A DNA stretch of 7,464 nt, taken from assembly GCA_021792485.1 (NCBI GenBank), contig JAJYUO010000059.1:1-7464 (forward strand), read 5' to 3'. Under the pieces are notes generated by a model. It searched no databases. It worked only from the letters and a program-made list of their open reading frames with translations, and was not told the DNA's origin. Below, piece after piece: positions 1 through 6,260 of the stretch (positions within the stretch are counted from its first letter, which is position 1; each line of letters opens with the position of its first letter). The stretch is from Thermoplasmata archaeon. Its GTDB lineage: Archaea; Thermoplasmatota; Thermoplasmata; Lutacidiplasmatales; UBA184. The position numbers and the translations under genes are program-made.

Positions 1-168
1 CCGTTCTTCACGACCAAGCCGGAGGGGAAGGGCACGGGGTTGGGTCTCGCGATCTGCCACGGAATCGTCCAGAGCCACCAAGGGACCATCTCCGCCGCGA
101 ACGCCCCGGGGGGCGGTGCCCGATTCACGATTCGGCTCCCCCTCGTCCGCTCGGAGGTGCCCCGGTGA
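1..168 (+). CDS. Sensor histidine kinase, C-terminal end only (5' part outside the window)
   Basis: This is the last 55 codons of a histidine kinase, read from base 1 to the TGA at 166-168. It shows the end of the HATPase_c ATP-binding domain: the F-box region PFFTTKPEGKG is followed directly by the G2 box TGLGLAICHGIVQSHQG, and then by the final strand GARFTIRLPL. These elements hold the ATP lid and bind nucleotide during autophosphorylation. The kinase ends only eight residues after that strand, with no fused domain behind it. Its sensor, dimerization and phosphorylated-histidine parts lie to the left of the window, so the signal it detects is unknown. The stop codon overlaps the start of the response regulator (GTGA), and together they make a cognate two-component pair. 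The motif wording resembles bacterial NtrB-like kinases, which suggests an ancestry by transfer. That last point is inference. Confidence 0.9.
   Translation, partial: PFFTTKPEGKGTGLGLAICHGIVQSHQGTISAANAPGGGARFTIRLPLVRSEVPR
153..159 (+). promoter_or_regulatory. Shine-Dalgarno site for the response regulator
   Basis: GGAGGTG lies inside the last codons of the kinase gene, five bases before a GTG codon at 165. It is a strong match to the archaeal and bacterial anti-Shine-Dalgarno sequence. It favours the GTG at 165 over the ATG at 258, which has no such site. Together with the GTGA overlap it suggests that the regulator is translated by coupling to the kinase. Confidence 0.7.
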
Positions 169-1298
169 GATTGCCTCCCCATCCCCCGATACGCCAACGT
201 CCGAGTTCCGCCAACTCGAGCAAGAGTGATGTGGCGCGCCCCCTCTCCCGCGGTCGCATGCGCATCCTCGTGGTCGACGACGACGCGGTATTCCGGCAGG
301 AACTCGGCGACCTTCTCGAGGCCGACGGCCACGAGGTCGCGATCGCGCCCTCGGTGGCCAAGGCCCTGGAGGAGCTCGAGACCCAGGACGTCGATGTCGT
401 CTTCACCGATCTCAAGATGCCTCGGCACAGCGGCCTCGAACTGCTGCAGGAGGTCCGCTCCCGCTGGCCGCAAACGCTCGTTGTCGTGATCACGGGCTTC
501 GCCACCGTCGATACCGCTGTCGAGGCGATGAAGGCCGGCGCGTTCGATTACGTGCGCAAACCGTTCAAGATCGAGCAGGTCCACAAGGTCCTGGAGGTCG
601 CCCACGGCGCCCTGGAGTTTCGCGCCCCTTCCGGGCGGCGAGGCGACCTCGACCGTCTCCTGCGGGAGTGGGAGGCTCGGACGGACCTGTCGGTCCTGGT
701 CCTCTCGCCGCGCGCTCCAAAGGCGCATCCCCGCCTCACGCACGTCGTGCCGGACTATGAGAACCCTTCCGAGATCGCCCGGGCGATCCGCGAGTTCGCC
801 CAAGCACATTCGAACGCGGCGGTCATGGTCGAGGAGGCCGACCGATGCTTCGCGCACCATCGTCGCACGGACATCCTGCCGATCCTCGAGGCGATGGTCG
901 AGGCGATGAGCGGGCACGGGCCGCTCGTGGTCTCCTTCGACCCGTCGCGTCTGAGCGCGGGGGACATCCGCGCGCTGACCGCGACCGTCACCTCCTCCGA
1001 GACGCGCGAGACCTTGGAGACGATCGCGAACCCGCTGCGACGGGCGATCCTGGAACGGGCGGTTCAGGGACCGATCTCCTTTTCCGAGGCGATGCGCGCG
1101 GCGGGCCTCGACGACTCTCCGAAGCTCGCCTTCCATCTGCGCCGCCTCGTCGACGGCGGCCTCTTGACCCACGAGAACGAGGAGTACCGCGTCACCGCGC
1201 GGGGCCGCGAAGCGGTCCGAGCCGTCTTCGACATGGACGCGTCGCTGCCGACCCGCTCCGGGGCGAACGCGGTCCTGCCCGTCGCCGGCTCCGGCTGA
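165..1298 (+). CDS. Response regulator: receiver, DUF835-like domain and ArsR-like winged HTH
   Basis: This 377-residue protein is the partner of the kinase just upstream. Residues 32-145 are a complete CheY-like receiver: acidic pocket D38-D40, phosphoacceptor D82 in FTDLKMP, switch threonine T110 in ITGFA, and lysine K132 in the KPF motif. Residues about 161-275 resemble the archaeal DUF835 fold: a strand VLVLSPRAPK, then a charged MVEEADRCF stretch where family members usually have a DGLEYL-like motif, then LVVSFDPSRL. Residues about 280-355 form a winged helix-turn-helix of the ArsR type (TLETIANPLRRAIL, then KLAFHLRRLVDGGLL and a wing EEYRVTARG). The likely role is phosphorylation-controlled DNA binding in the cytoplasm. 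The GTG start overlaps the kinase stop and has a good ribosome site. The 31 residues before the receiver are Pro/Ser/Arg-rich and unconserved-looking, so ATG 258 remains possible. The receiver assignment is firm, the wHTH is likely, and the DUF835 call is moderate. Confidence 0.8.
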   Translation: MRLPPHPPIRQRPSSANSSKSDVARPLSRGRMRILVVDDDAVFRQELGDLLEADGHEVAIAPSVAKALEELETQDVDVVFTDLKMPRHSGLELLQEVRSRWPQTLVVVITGFATVDTAVEAMKAGAFDYVRKPFKIEQVHKVLEVAHGALEFRAPSGRRGDLDRLLREWEARTDLSVLVLSPRAPKAHPRLTHVVPDYENPSEIARAIREFAQAHSNAAVMVEEADRCFAHHRRTDILPILEAMVEAMSGHGPLVVSFDPSRLSAGDIRALTATVTSSETRETLETIANPLRRAILERAVQGPISFSEAMRAAGLDDSPKLAFHLRRLVDGGLLTHENEEYRVTARGREAVRAVFDMDASLPTRSGANAVLPVAGSG

Positions 1299-1312
1299 GT
1301 GACGACCGATAG

Positions 1313-1319
1313 GAATATC
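1313..1319 (+). promoter_or_regulatory. Putative TATA box for a leaderless AMMECR1 transcript
   Basis: GAATATC stands in a short AT-richer patch just after the response regulator stop. Its centre is 28 bases before the ATG at 1344. Archaeal TATA boxes sit about 26-28 bases before the transcription start, so transcription would begin at or next to the ATG. No Shine-Dalgarno site is visible before either candidate start. The call rests on one short motif and its spacing. Confidence 0.4.
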
Positions 1320-1343
1320 GCGCCGGTCGGGATCGTACGGTCG

Positions 1344-1982
1344 ATGACCGTGCCCGAGTGGATCGGCGAGGCCGCGGTGCGGCGGGCCCGCGCTGCGATC
1401 GAGGGCGCGCTCCGCGCTCGCCCGCTCCTCCGCCCTTCGGGGAACGAGCCCGAGTGGGCTGAGCCGGGGGGAACGTTCGTGACCCTACGGACCTATCCGA
1501 CCGGAAGCCTGCGCGGATGCGTGGGCTTCCCGCTACCGATCCACCCGCTCGGGCGGGCGATCGCCCTCGCCGCGGTCGCCGCGGCGCTCGAGGATCCCCG
1601 TTTCAGGCCCGTTTCCGCCGACGAGATCGATGGGCTGACCGTCGAGGTCTCCCTGCTGACCCGGCCCGAGCTCGTCCCGGGGACGACCGCTGAGGAGCGG
1701 AAGCGCGGAGTCGTGATCGGACGCCACGGACTGATCGTCTCGGCCTTCGGCGCGAGCGGGCTCCTCCTACCTCAGGTCGCCGTCGAGGAGGGGCTCGACG
1801 CGGCGAGCTTCCTCGCCGCGACGTGCGAGAAGGCCGGGCTCGCGCCGGACGCCTGGGAGCACTCTGCGACGCGCGTCGAACGGTTCGCGGCGTCGGTCTT
1901 CGCGGAGATCGCGCCCCGGGGGTCGGTCGTGCGGGAGATGTCGGCGTCGATCGCCCCGTCCTCCGGGCCACTCGTGCGCTGA
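1344..1982 (+). CDS. amrA: AMMECR1 family protein (AmmeMemoRadiSam system protein A type)
   Basis: This is a complete AMMECR1-domain protein of 212 residues. The signature LRGCVGFP is at residues 56-63. Other conserved blocks are ALEDPRFRPV (81-90), the strand TVEVSLLT (99-106), GLLLPQVAVEEG (139-150) and the FLAATCEKAGL region (157-166). The family is found in archaea, bacteria and eukaryotes. Its biochemical role is not settled, and in many prokaryotes it occurs with a Memo-like protein and a radical SAM enzyme, neither of which is visible here. The ATG at 1344 is chosen because it matches the usual N-terminus of archaeal homologues and follows a TATA-like box. An in-frame GTG at 1299 abuts the regulator stop and would add 15 residues. 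The family core ends near residue 192, and the last 20 residues look poorly constrained. The gene converges with ileS, and its last 380 bases lie opposite the ileS reading frame. Confidence 0.9.
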   Translation: MTVPEWIGEAAVRRARAAIEGALRARPLLRPSGNEPEWAEPGGTFVTLRTYPTGSLRGCVGFPLPIHPLGRAIALAAVAAALEDPRFRPVSADEIDGLTVEVSLLTRPELVPGTTAEERKRGVVIGRHGLIVSAFGASGLLLPQVAVEEGLDAASFLAATCEKAGLAPDAWEHSATRVERFAASVFAEIAPRGSVVREMSASIAPSSGPLVR

Positions 1983-4923
1983 ACCGGACGCCGTCGACCT
2001 CCCATGTCCGGTCCTCCGCGGTGGCCGTGCCCAATTCCTCGACGAGGTCGACGACCTCCGCGAGGAGCTCGCGCTCGAGCATCGCGCGCCGGCGTTCGAG
2101 CGCCTCCCGGAGGGGGGCGGGCGCCGCCAGGGCCAGCTCGATCGGATCGGTGAACGCTAGGCCGAGCTCCTTGCGCCGTTGCTGCAGGCGGCGGAGGACC
2201 TCGCGGACCATCCCCTCCTCGAGGAGTTCGGGGGTGGGCGTTCGCGGGAGAGCGGCCACGGTCCGGTCGCCATCGACCCGGAGCACCCATGCGTCTTCGG
2301 GGAACCGGTCGGGGCGGTGTTCCGACGCCCAGCGGACCGACCGAACGTTGAGCTCCGCCGCGAGGAGCGTCGCGCCCTCGTCCCCGAGCGCCTCGAGCTT
2401 CTCGGACGGAGCGCCGAAGAACACGATCTCGGCGAGCGGGATTCGGGCGCGGACCCCGGCCCGCTGGCGGAGCTCCCGCCCTACCTCGACCAGGGCGCGC
2501 AGTTCGTCCATGCCCGCCTCTAGCTTCTCGTCCCGCATCGCGGGCTGGGGGTCCGGCCATCGGTCGAGGTGAACCGAAGTCTCCGCGTCGCTCCACGGCC
2601 GGTCCGCGAGCTCCTGGGTCACCCACTCCGCGGTGTGCGGGGAGAACGGAGCCAGCACGCGGGAGAGCAACGATAGGACGTAGCCGAGCGTCGCGTGCGC
2701 TGCGGCGCGTCCCGGAGTCGTGGCGTCCGCCCAGAACCGAGGGCGAGAGCGCCGCAGGTACCAGGTCGAAAGGTCGTCGATGAACGACTTCAACGCCGCG
2801 GCACCGGATCGCGGATCCCAGCTCTCCAAGGAGAGGGTGACGCGGTCCCGCGTCCCCTCGAGCCGGGAGAGGATCCATCGGTCCAAAAGGTCGGTCGAGG
2901 CGGGCCGCCCGCGCGTGGGAGCGAGTCGGTCGGCACGCGCGTTCTGCAGGTAGAACGTCGCCACGTTCGTCAGGAGACCGAGGCTGCGCGCGGCCTGGCT
3001 GCGCATCTCGCTCTCGCTCATGCGGATCCCTTCCGTGAAGTCGAGGTTGAGGAGGTACCAGCGCACCGCATCGCCGCCGATCCGACCGAGAAGGTCGATC
3101 GGATCCACGGCGTTGCCCTTCGACTTCGACATCTTCTTGCCGACGTCGTCCAGGCCCATCCCGGTGACGACCGCCGCCCGGTAGGCCGGCCGTCCGAACA
3201 GGGCGGTCGCCAGCACGTGCATGGTGTAGAACCAACCCCGCGTCTGGTCGATCCCTTCGGCGACGTAGTCGAGGGGCGACGAGGGGTCGAACGTCCCGGT
3301 CTCGAACGGATAGTGGTACTGCGCGAACGGCGCGGAGCCGCTATCGTACCAGACGTCGATGGTGTACGGCTCGCGGCGGCTGGGTTGGCCGCAGGTCGGG
3401 CACGGAAACTCGATCGGATCGACTCCGACGCGGTGGGGATCGAACTGCGGTGGAAGCGGGCGGCCCCAGAGCGCGGCGAGCTCGGCGAACGACCCGACGC
3501 AGGTCGGGTGGCCCTGCGGGCAGACCCAGACGGGCAAGGGCGTTCCCCAGTAGCGGCTCCGGGAAAGGGCCCAATCCTTCGCCTCGGTGAGGAAGTTGCC
3601 GAACCGTCCGTCGCGCACGTGCGCGGGGACCCACGTCACGCTCGCGTTGTTCCGCACCATCGCCTCAGAAAACCGGGAGCTGCGGACGAACCAGGAGTCC
3701 ATCGCCCGGTATAGGAGCGGCGTGTCGCACCGCCAGCAGAACGGGTAGGTGTGGCGGAGCGTGGTGTGCCGGTAGAGCCGGCCCCGTCGGTGTAGGTCCT
3801 CGATCAGGATCGGGTCTGCCGACTTGTAGAATCGGTGCTCCACCAGGGGGACCTCCGACGTGAAGACGCCCCGGCTCGATAGCGGGTCGAACGTCCCCAG
3901 CTTCTCCCGCTCGCCGATGCGGTAGTCGTCCGGGCCGAAGCTCGGCGCCCCGTGAACGAAGCCGGTCCCTTCCTTTGCGTCGACCATGTCGTCCAGGAGG
4001 ATGTGGAAGCGGCCCGGGGCATCTGGGACGAAGGAGAACGGGGGTTCGTAGGCGAGGCCCTTCAATTCCTCGCCCGTCAGTCGCGCGACGATCTCGGGCG
4101 GCTCGGCATAGTAGCGCGGGACCGCGTCTTCGGCCAAGACGACCTCGCGTCCATCGTCCTCCCGGACGACCACGTAGACGAGATCGGCCCGCGCGACCAC
4201 GAACATGTTCGAGGTGAGCGTCCACGGGGTCGTCGTCCACACGAGGAGATCGCGCGGCGTTCCGCCCGAGACGCGCAGCGGGAACCGCACCGTGACCGAC
4301 GGATCCACGGTCTCCTTGTACCCTTGAGCGACCTCGTGCGAACTGAGGGTCGTCTCGCATCGCGGGCAGTAGGGGAGCACGTAGTGACCCTTCTCGACGA
4401 GGCCCCCGTCGAACAGGGTCTTGAGGGACCACCATACGCTCTCGATGTACGGCGACGCCATCGTCTGATAGGCGTGCTCATAATCGAGCCAGTAGCCGAG
4501 CCGACGGTACATCTCCTGCCACGCCGCCGCAACTGCAAGCGTGCTCGCCCGGCACTCGGCGCAGAACCGATCGATCCCGTACGCCTCGATGTCGTGCCGG
4601 GTCCGAACCCCGAGCTTTTTCTCGACCTCGATTTCGACGCCGAGCCCATGGCAGTCCCATCCGGCCATGGGAGTGACGATGCGGTAGCCCCGCATCCTCC
4701 GATAGCGAAGCTGCACGTCCTTCAGGGTCCCGGGGAGCATGTGGCCGGTGTGGGGCCGACCGTTCGCTGTCGGCGGGCCCTCCGTGAACCGGAAGATCGG
4801 ACCCGAGCCGGCGCCCACCAGCGCGCGCGCGACGACCCCGGTCCGGTCCCAGTACTGGGCGACCCTCGACTCGAGATCCGCCAGGGTCGGGCTGCCGCTC
4901 GCAGCCTCCGCATCGGCCGGCAT
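1603..4923 (-). CDS. ileS: Isoleucyl-tRNA synthetase, type 2, with an unusual C-terminal run-on
   Basis: This class I synthetase attaches isoleucine to tRNA-Ile in the cytoplasm. From the ATG at 4923 it is 1106 residues long. The Rossmann HIGH motif appears as HTGH (58-61), followed by AGWDCHGL (87-94). The CP1 editing domain carries WTTTPWTLTSN (229-239) and GTGFVHGAPSFGPDDY (319-334). Cysteine pairs CPRC, CWRC and CPTC suggest zinc sites. KMSKS is at 597-601. The anticodon-binding part includes TWYLRRSRPRFW (about 720-731), and the last family-like segment is TWEVDGVRFSARV, ending near residue 986. After that come about 120 residues rich in Arg, Pro and Ser, running antisense through the AMMECR1 gene to the first in-frame stop at 1603-1605. 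An upstream GTG at 4935 is possible, but the ATG fits a TATA-like box at leaderless spacing. The identity is certain; the reality of the tail is not. Confidence 0.95.
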   Translation of the reverse strand: MPADAEAASGSPTLADLESRVAQYWDRTGVVARALVGAGSGPIFRFTEGPPTANGRPHTGHMLPGTLKDVQLRYRRMRGYRIVTPMAGWDCHGLGVEIEVEKKLGVRTRHDIEAYGIDRFCAECRASTLAVAAAWQEMYRRLGYWLDYEHAYQTMASPYIESVWWSLKTLFDGGLVEKGHYVLPYCPRCETTLSSHEVAQGYKETVDPSVTVRFPLRVSGGTPRDLLVWTTTPWTLTSNMFVVARADLVYVVVREDDGREVVLAEDAVPRYYAEPPEIVARLTGEELKGLAYEPPFSFVPDAPGRFHILLDDMVDAKEGTGFVHGAPSFGPDDYRIGEREKLGTFDPLSSRGVFTSEVPLVEHRFYKSADPILIEDLHRRGRLYRHTTLRHTYPFCWRCDTPLLYRAMDSWFVRSSRFSEAMVRNNASVTWVPAHVRDGRFGNFLTEAKDWALSRSRYWGTPLPVWVCPQGHPTCVGSFAELAALWGRPLPPQFDPHRVGVDPIEFPCPTCGQPSRREPYTIDVWYDSGSAPFAQYHYPFETGTFDPSSPLDYVAEGIDQTRGWFYTMHVLATALFGRPAYRAAVVTGMGLDDVGKKMSKSKGNAVDPIDLLGRIGGDAVRWYLLNLDFTEGIRMSESEMRSQAARSLGLLTNVATFYLQNARADRLAPTRGRPASTDLLDRWILSRLEGTRDRVTLSLESWDPRSGAAALKSFIDDLSTWYLRRSRPRFWADATTPGRAAAHATLGYVLSLLSRVLAPFSPHTAEWVTQELADRPWSDAETSVHLDRWPDPQPAMRDEKLEAGMDELRALVEVGRELRQRAGVRARIPLAEIVFFGAPSEKLEALGDEGATLLAAELNVRSVRWASEHRPDRFPEDAWVLRVDGDRTVAALPRTPTPELLEEGMVREVLRRLQQRRKELGLAFTDPIELALAAPAPLREALERRRAMLERELLAEVVDLVEELGTATAEDRTWEVDGVRFSARVARRTGRSTPTSPARPTPGARSPRRPTPRTVRRASQSAPRRPARARPSRTSRRGSSPRRAPPRRRPEVGGARSRRRPRRSVRGVRSRLRASAPQRSSPGRARAGSAGRPRRSAHRSRRRKRA

Positions 4924-4946
4924 GGCGCCCGTCACGTGCGTCTACG

Positions 4947-4952
4947 GATAAA
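4947..4952 (-). promoter_or_regulatory. Putative TATA box for leaderless ileS
   Basis: On the minus strand TTTATC (within CTTTATCC) is centred about 27 bases before the ATG at 4923. This is the standard archaeal spacing from TATA box to transcription start, so the mRNA would begin at the ATG itself. No Shine-Dalgarno site precedes that ATG. The box sits in the short gap after the bactofilin-like gene, so ileS can probably be transcribed independently of its upstream neighbours. Confidence 0.5.
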
Positions 4953-4964
4953 GCGGCGCGGACC

Positions 4965-5759
4965 CTAGCGAGAGAGCCCGCGCGGCGGAGCCGTACGCGA
5001 CTCGTAGCCGACGTGGCTCGTGGGGTCCTTCTTCACGAGCGTCCCGTCGAGCCGAGTGACGTGGCAGTGCCGTCCGAGCACGATCGACTCCGCCCGGATG
5101 TAGCCGACTTCGACTCCTTCGATCTGGACCGCCTCCGCCTCGATGCGGTCGACCTTCAGGAGCGCGTTCGGGCTCAGCACGGGCACTTCGACCGGGAGCC
5201 GGATAAGCTGGCGCGGACGGAGGGAGACCTTGACCGCTTCGATCTCGCGAATGGCCGATTCCGACTCGAAGATCCCGTCGACCTCCTTCGCGCGGACGAC
5301 TCCGGCGATCGCAACCCTTCCCTCCATGCCGAAGAACGCCGACTCCAGATCCCCCCCGACCTCGAGCGCACCCCGGGCCGAGAGGGTCCGCACGACCTGA
5401 AGGCCCTTCGCGATCCGCACGAGCCCGTCGGTGCTGAGCTCGCCCGCCCTCAATGCGCCGAGGAAGCGTCCGGTTCCGCGGAGGGCCATGGCCCCGCTCA
5501 CACCGACGTCGCCGCCGACCTCGAACGTCCCGCGGACATCCAGCCGGTTCGCATTCAGAGGGCCCGTGATGGTGACGATCCCGTCGAAGGCGGCTTCGTC
5601 TACGTCGACCTCTCCGGTGACTTTGCCGGTGCCCTTTAGACGGTAGCGTTGGGCGTGGATGCTCGCGTGCCGGACCGTGCCGGTCTCCCGAAAGGCTCCG
5701 CTCCGGGGGACCGAAGGTGTCGGGGCGGGGGCCGGGGGACGAGGAGCGGACGCGGCCAT
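4965..5759 (-). CDS. Bactofilin-like polymer-forming beta-solenoid protein
   Basis: This 264-residue protein is most like the polymer-forming cytoskeletal (bactofilin) superfamily. Residues 1-25 are a Pro/Ala-rich, probably disordered leader (PRPPAPAPTPSVPRSG). From about residue 40 to 245 the chain is a run of short imperfect repeats with glycine at turns and alternating Val/Ile/Leu, for example GKVTGEVDV, GIVTITGPLNA, GTFEVGGDVGVSG and GALEVGGDLES, as expected for stacked right-handed beta-solenoid rungs. The second half (IEAEAVQIEGVEVGYIRAESIVLGRHCHVTRLDG) resembles the C-terminal portion of archaeal polymer-forming proteins. There is no signal peptide or membrane segment, so a cytoplasmic filament or scaffold is the likely product. 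The ATG is supported by GGAGGA four bases upstream, and the gene starts 11 bases after the CoA-binding gene, so they are probably cotranscribed. The repeats are certain, the family likely, the function inferred. Another beta-helix protein is the main alternative. Confidence 0.7.
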   Translation of the reverse strand: MAASAPRPPAPAPTPSVPRSGAFRETGTVRHASIHAQRYRLKGTGKVTGEVDVDEAAFDGIVTITGPLNANRLDVRGTFEVGGDVGVSGAMALRGTGRFLGALRAGELSTDGLVRIAKGLQVVRTLSARGALEVGGDLESAFFGMEGRVAIAGVVRAKEVDGIFESESAIREIEAVKVSLRPRQLIRLPVEVPVLSPNALLKVDRIEAEAVQIEGVEVGYIRAESIVLGRHCHVTRLDGTLVKKDPTSHVGYESRTAPPRGLSR

Positions 5760-5763
5760 CCCG

Positions 5764-5769
5764 TCCTCC
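5764..5769 (-). promoter_or_regulatory. Shine-Dalgarno site for the bactofilin-like gene
   Basis: GGAGGA on the minus strand lies in the 11-base gap between the CoA-binding gene and the bactofilin-like gene, four bases before the ATG at 5759. It supports that start. It also argues that this gene is translated from a longer upstream message rather than as a leaderless one. Confidence 0.7.
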
Positions 5770-5770
5770 G

Positions 5771-6208
5771 TCAGCGCCCGCGGCTCCGGGCGGGGATCCT
5801 CAGCCGGCGGTGGGCGACCATGATGCAGGCGTTCTCGTAGACGTGCGCTCCGGCGCCGCGGGCCTTCGCCGCCGCTTCGGCGCTCTCCACGCCCAGCTGC
5901 ATCCAGACCACCGGCACCTTGCGCGCAAGCGCCTCATCGACGATCGGCGCGACCTGGTCGCTCTTCCGAAAGATGTCGACGATATCGATCGCGACGTCCG
6001 ACGGGACCGCGCTCACGGAAGGATACGACCGTTCGCCGAGGATCTCCGGCTCCATCGGATTGACCGGAAGGATCCGGTACCCCTGCGTCTGAAGGTATCG
6101 CGCGACCTCGTTGGAGGGTCGCTCGGGCTTTTCGGAGAGGCCCACCACGGCGATCGTGCGGGCATGAAGGAGGATGTCGCGGGTCGTCGCCTCGTCCTCT
6201 GCGGGCAT
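5771..6208 (-). CDS. CoA-binding domain protein, YccU-like
   Basis: This complete 145-residue protein is a single Rossmann-fold CoA-binding domain (CoA_binding_2 type), the same fold as the nucleotide-binding part of succinyl-CoA synthetase alpha. Visible family blocks are TIAVVGLSEKPERPSNEVARYL (18-39; the glycine-containing loop VGLS and the PS.EVA.YL helix), GYRILPVNP (43-51), the strand and helix DIVDIFRKSDQVAPIVDEAL (75-94), VVWMQLGVE (100-108) and ACIMVAHRRL (127-136). The length is normal for the family. The role in cells is unknown: these small proteins bind CoA or related ligands and have no assigned reaction. The gene lies 52 bases after the Pcc1-like gene and 11 bases before the bactofilin-like gene, within a minus-strand cluster. 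The ATG is preceded immediately by GAGGA, too close for an efficient Shine-Dalgarno site. The family assignment is secure. Confidence 0.9.
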   Translation of the reverse strand: MPAEDEATTRDILLHARTIAVVGLSEKPERPSNEVARYLQTQGYRILPVNPMEPEILGERSYPSVSAVPSDVAIDIVDIFRKSDQVAPIVDEALARKVPVVWMQLGVESAEAAAKARGAGAHVYENACIMVAHRRLRIPARSRGR

Positions 6209-6260
6209 TCCTCGTACGGACTCCGGGGCGGTTCTTGACGATATCGGCCGCGGCTCCCGC

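Noticed and set aside
258..260. ATG as the start of the response regulator
   Set aside because: It would begin exactly at the receiver domain, which is attractive, but it has no Shine-Dalgarno site or TATA-like box, whereas GTG 165 has a strong site and overlaps the kinase stop. It is kept as an alternative only.
1772..3235. A 487-codon open frame on the - strand in another phase of ileS
   Set aside because: It reads through the same bases as the well-conserved ileS frame and has no family pattern. Its end (to 1772) was considered as a frameshifted IleRS terminus, but it resembles no IleRS C-terminus and would still overrun AMMECR1.
2695..3714. A 339-codon open frame on the + strand
   Set aside because: It lies wholly opposite ileS, its translation is Arg/Gly/Pro-rich without any recognisable motif, and long antisense frames are expected in G+C-rich coding DNA.
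3952..4968. A 338-codon open frame on the + strand
   Set aside because: It is opposite the N-terminal half of ileS and shows only low-complexity Arg/Asp/His-rich sequence. The opposite strand carries clear synthetase motifs throughout.
6239..6246. CGATATCG as a promoter for the CoA-binding gene
   Set aside because: Its centre is about 35 bases before the ATG at 6208, too far for leaderless spacing, and it is a short palindrome that occurs easily by chance. The gene may simply be cotranscribed with pcc1.
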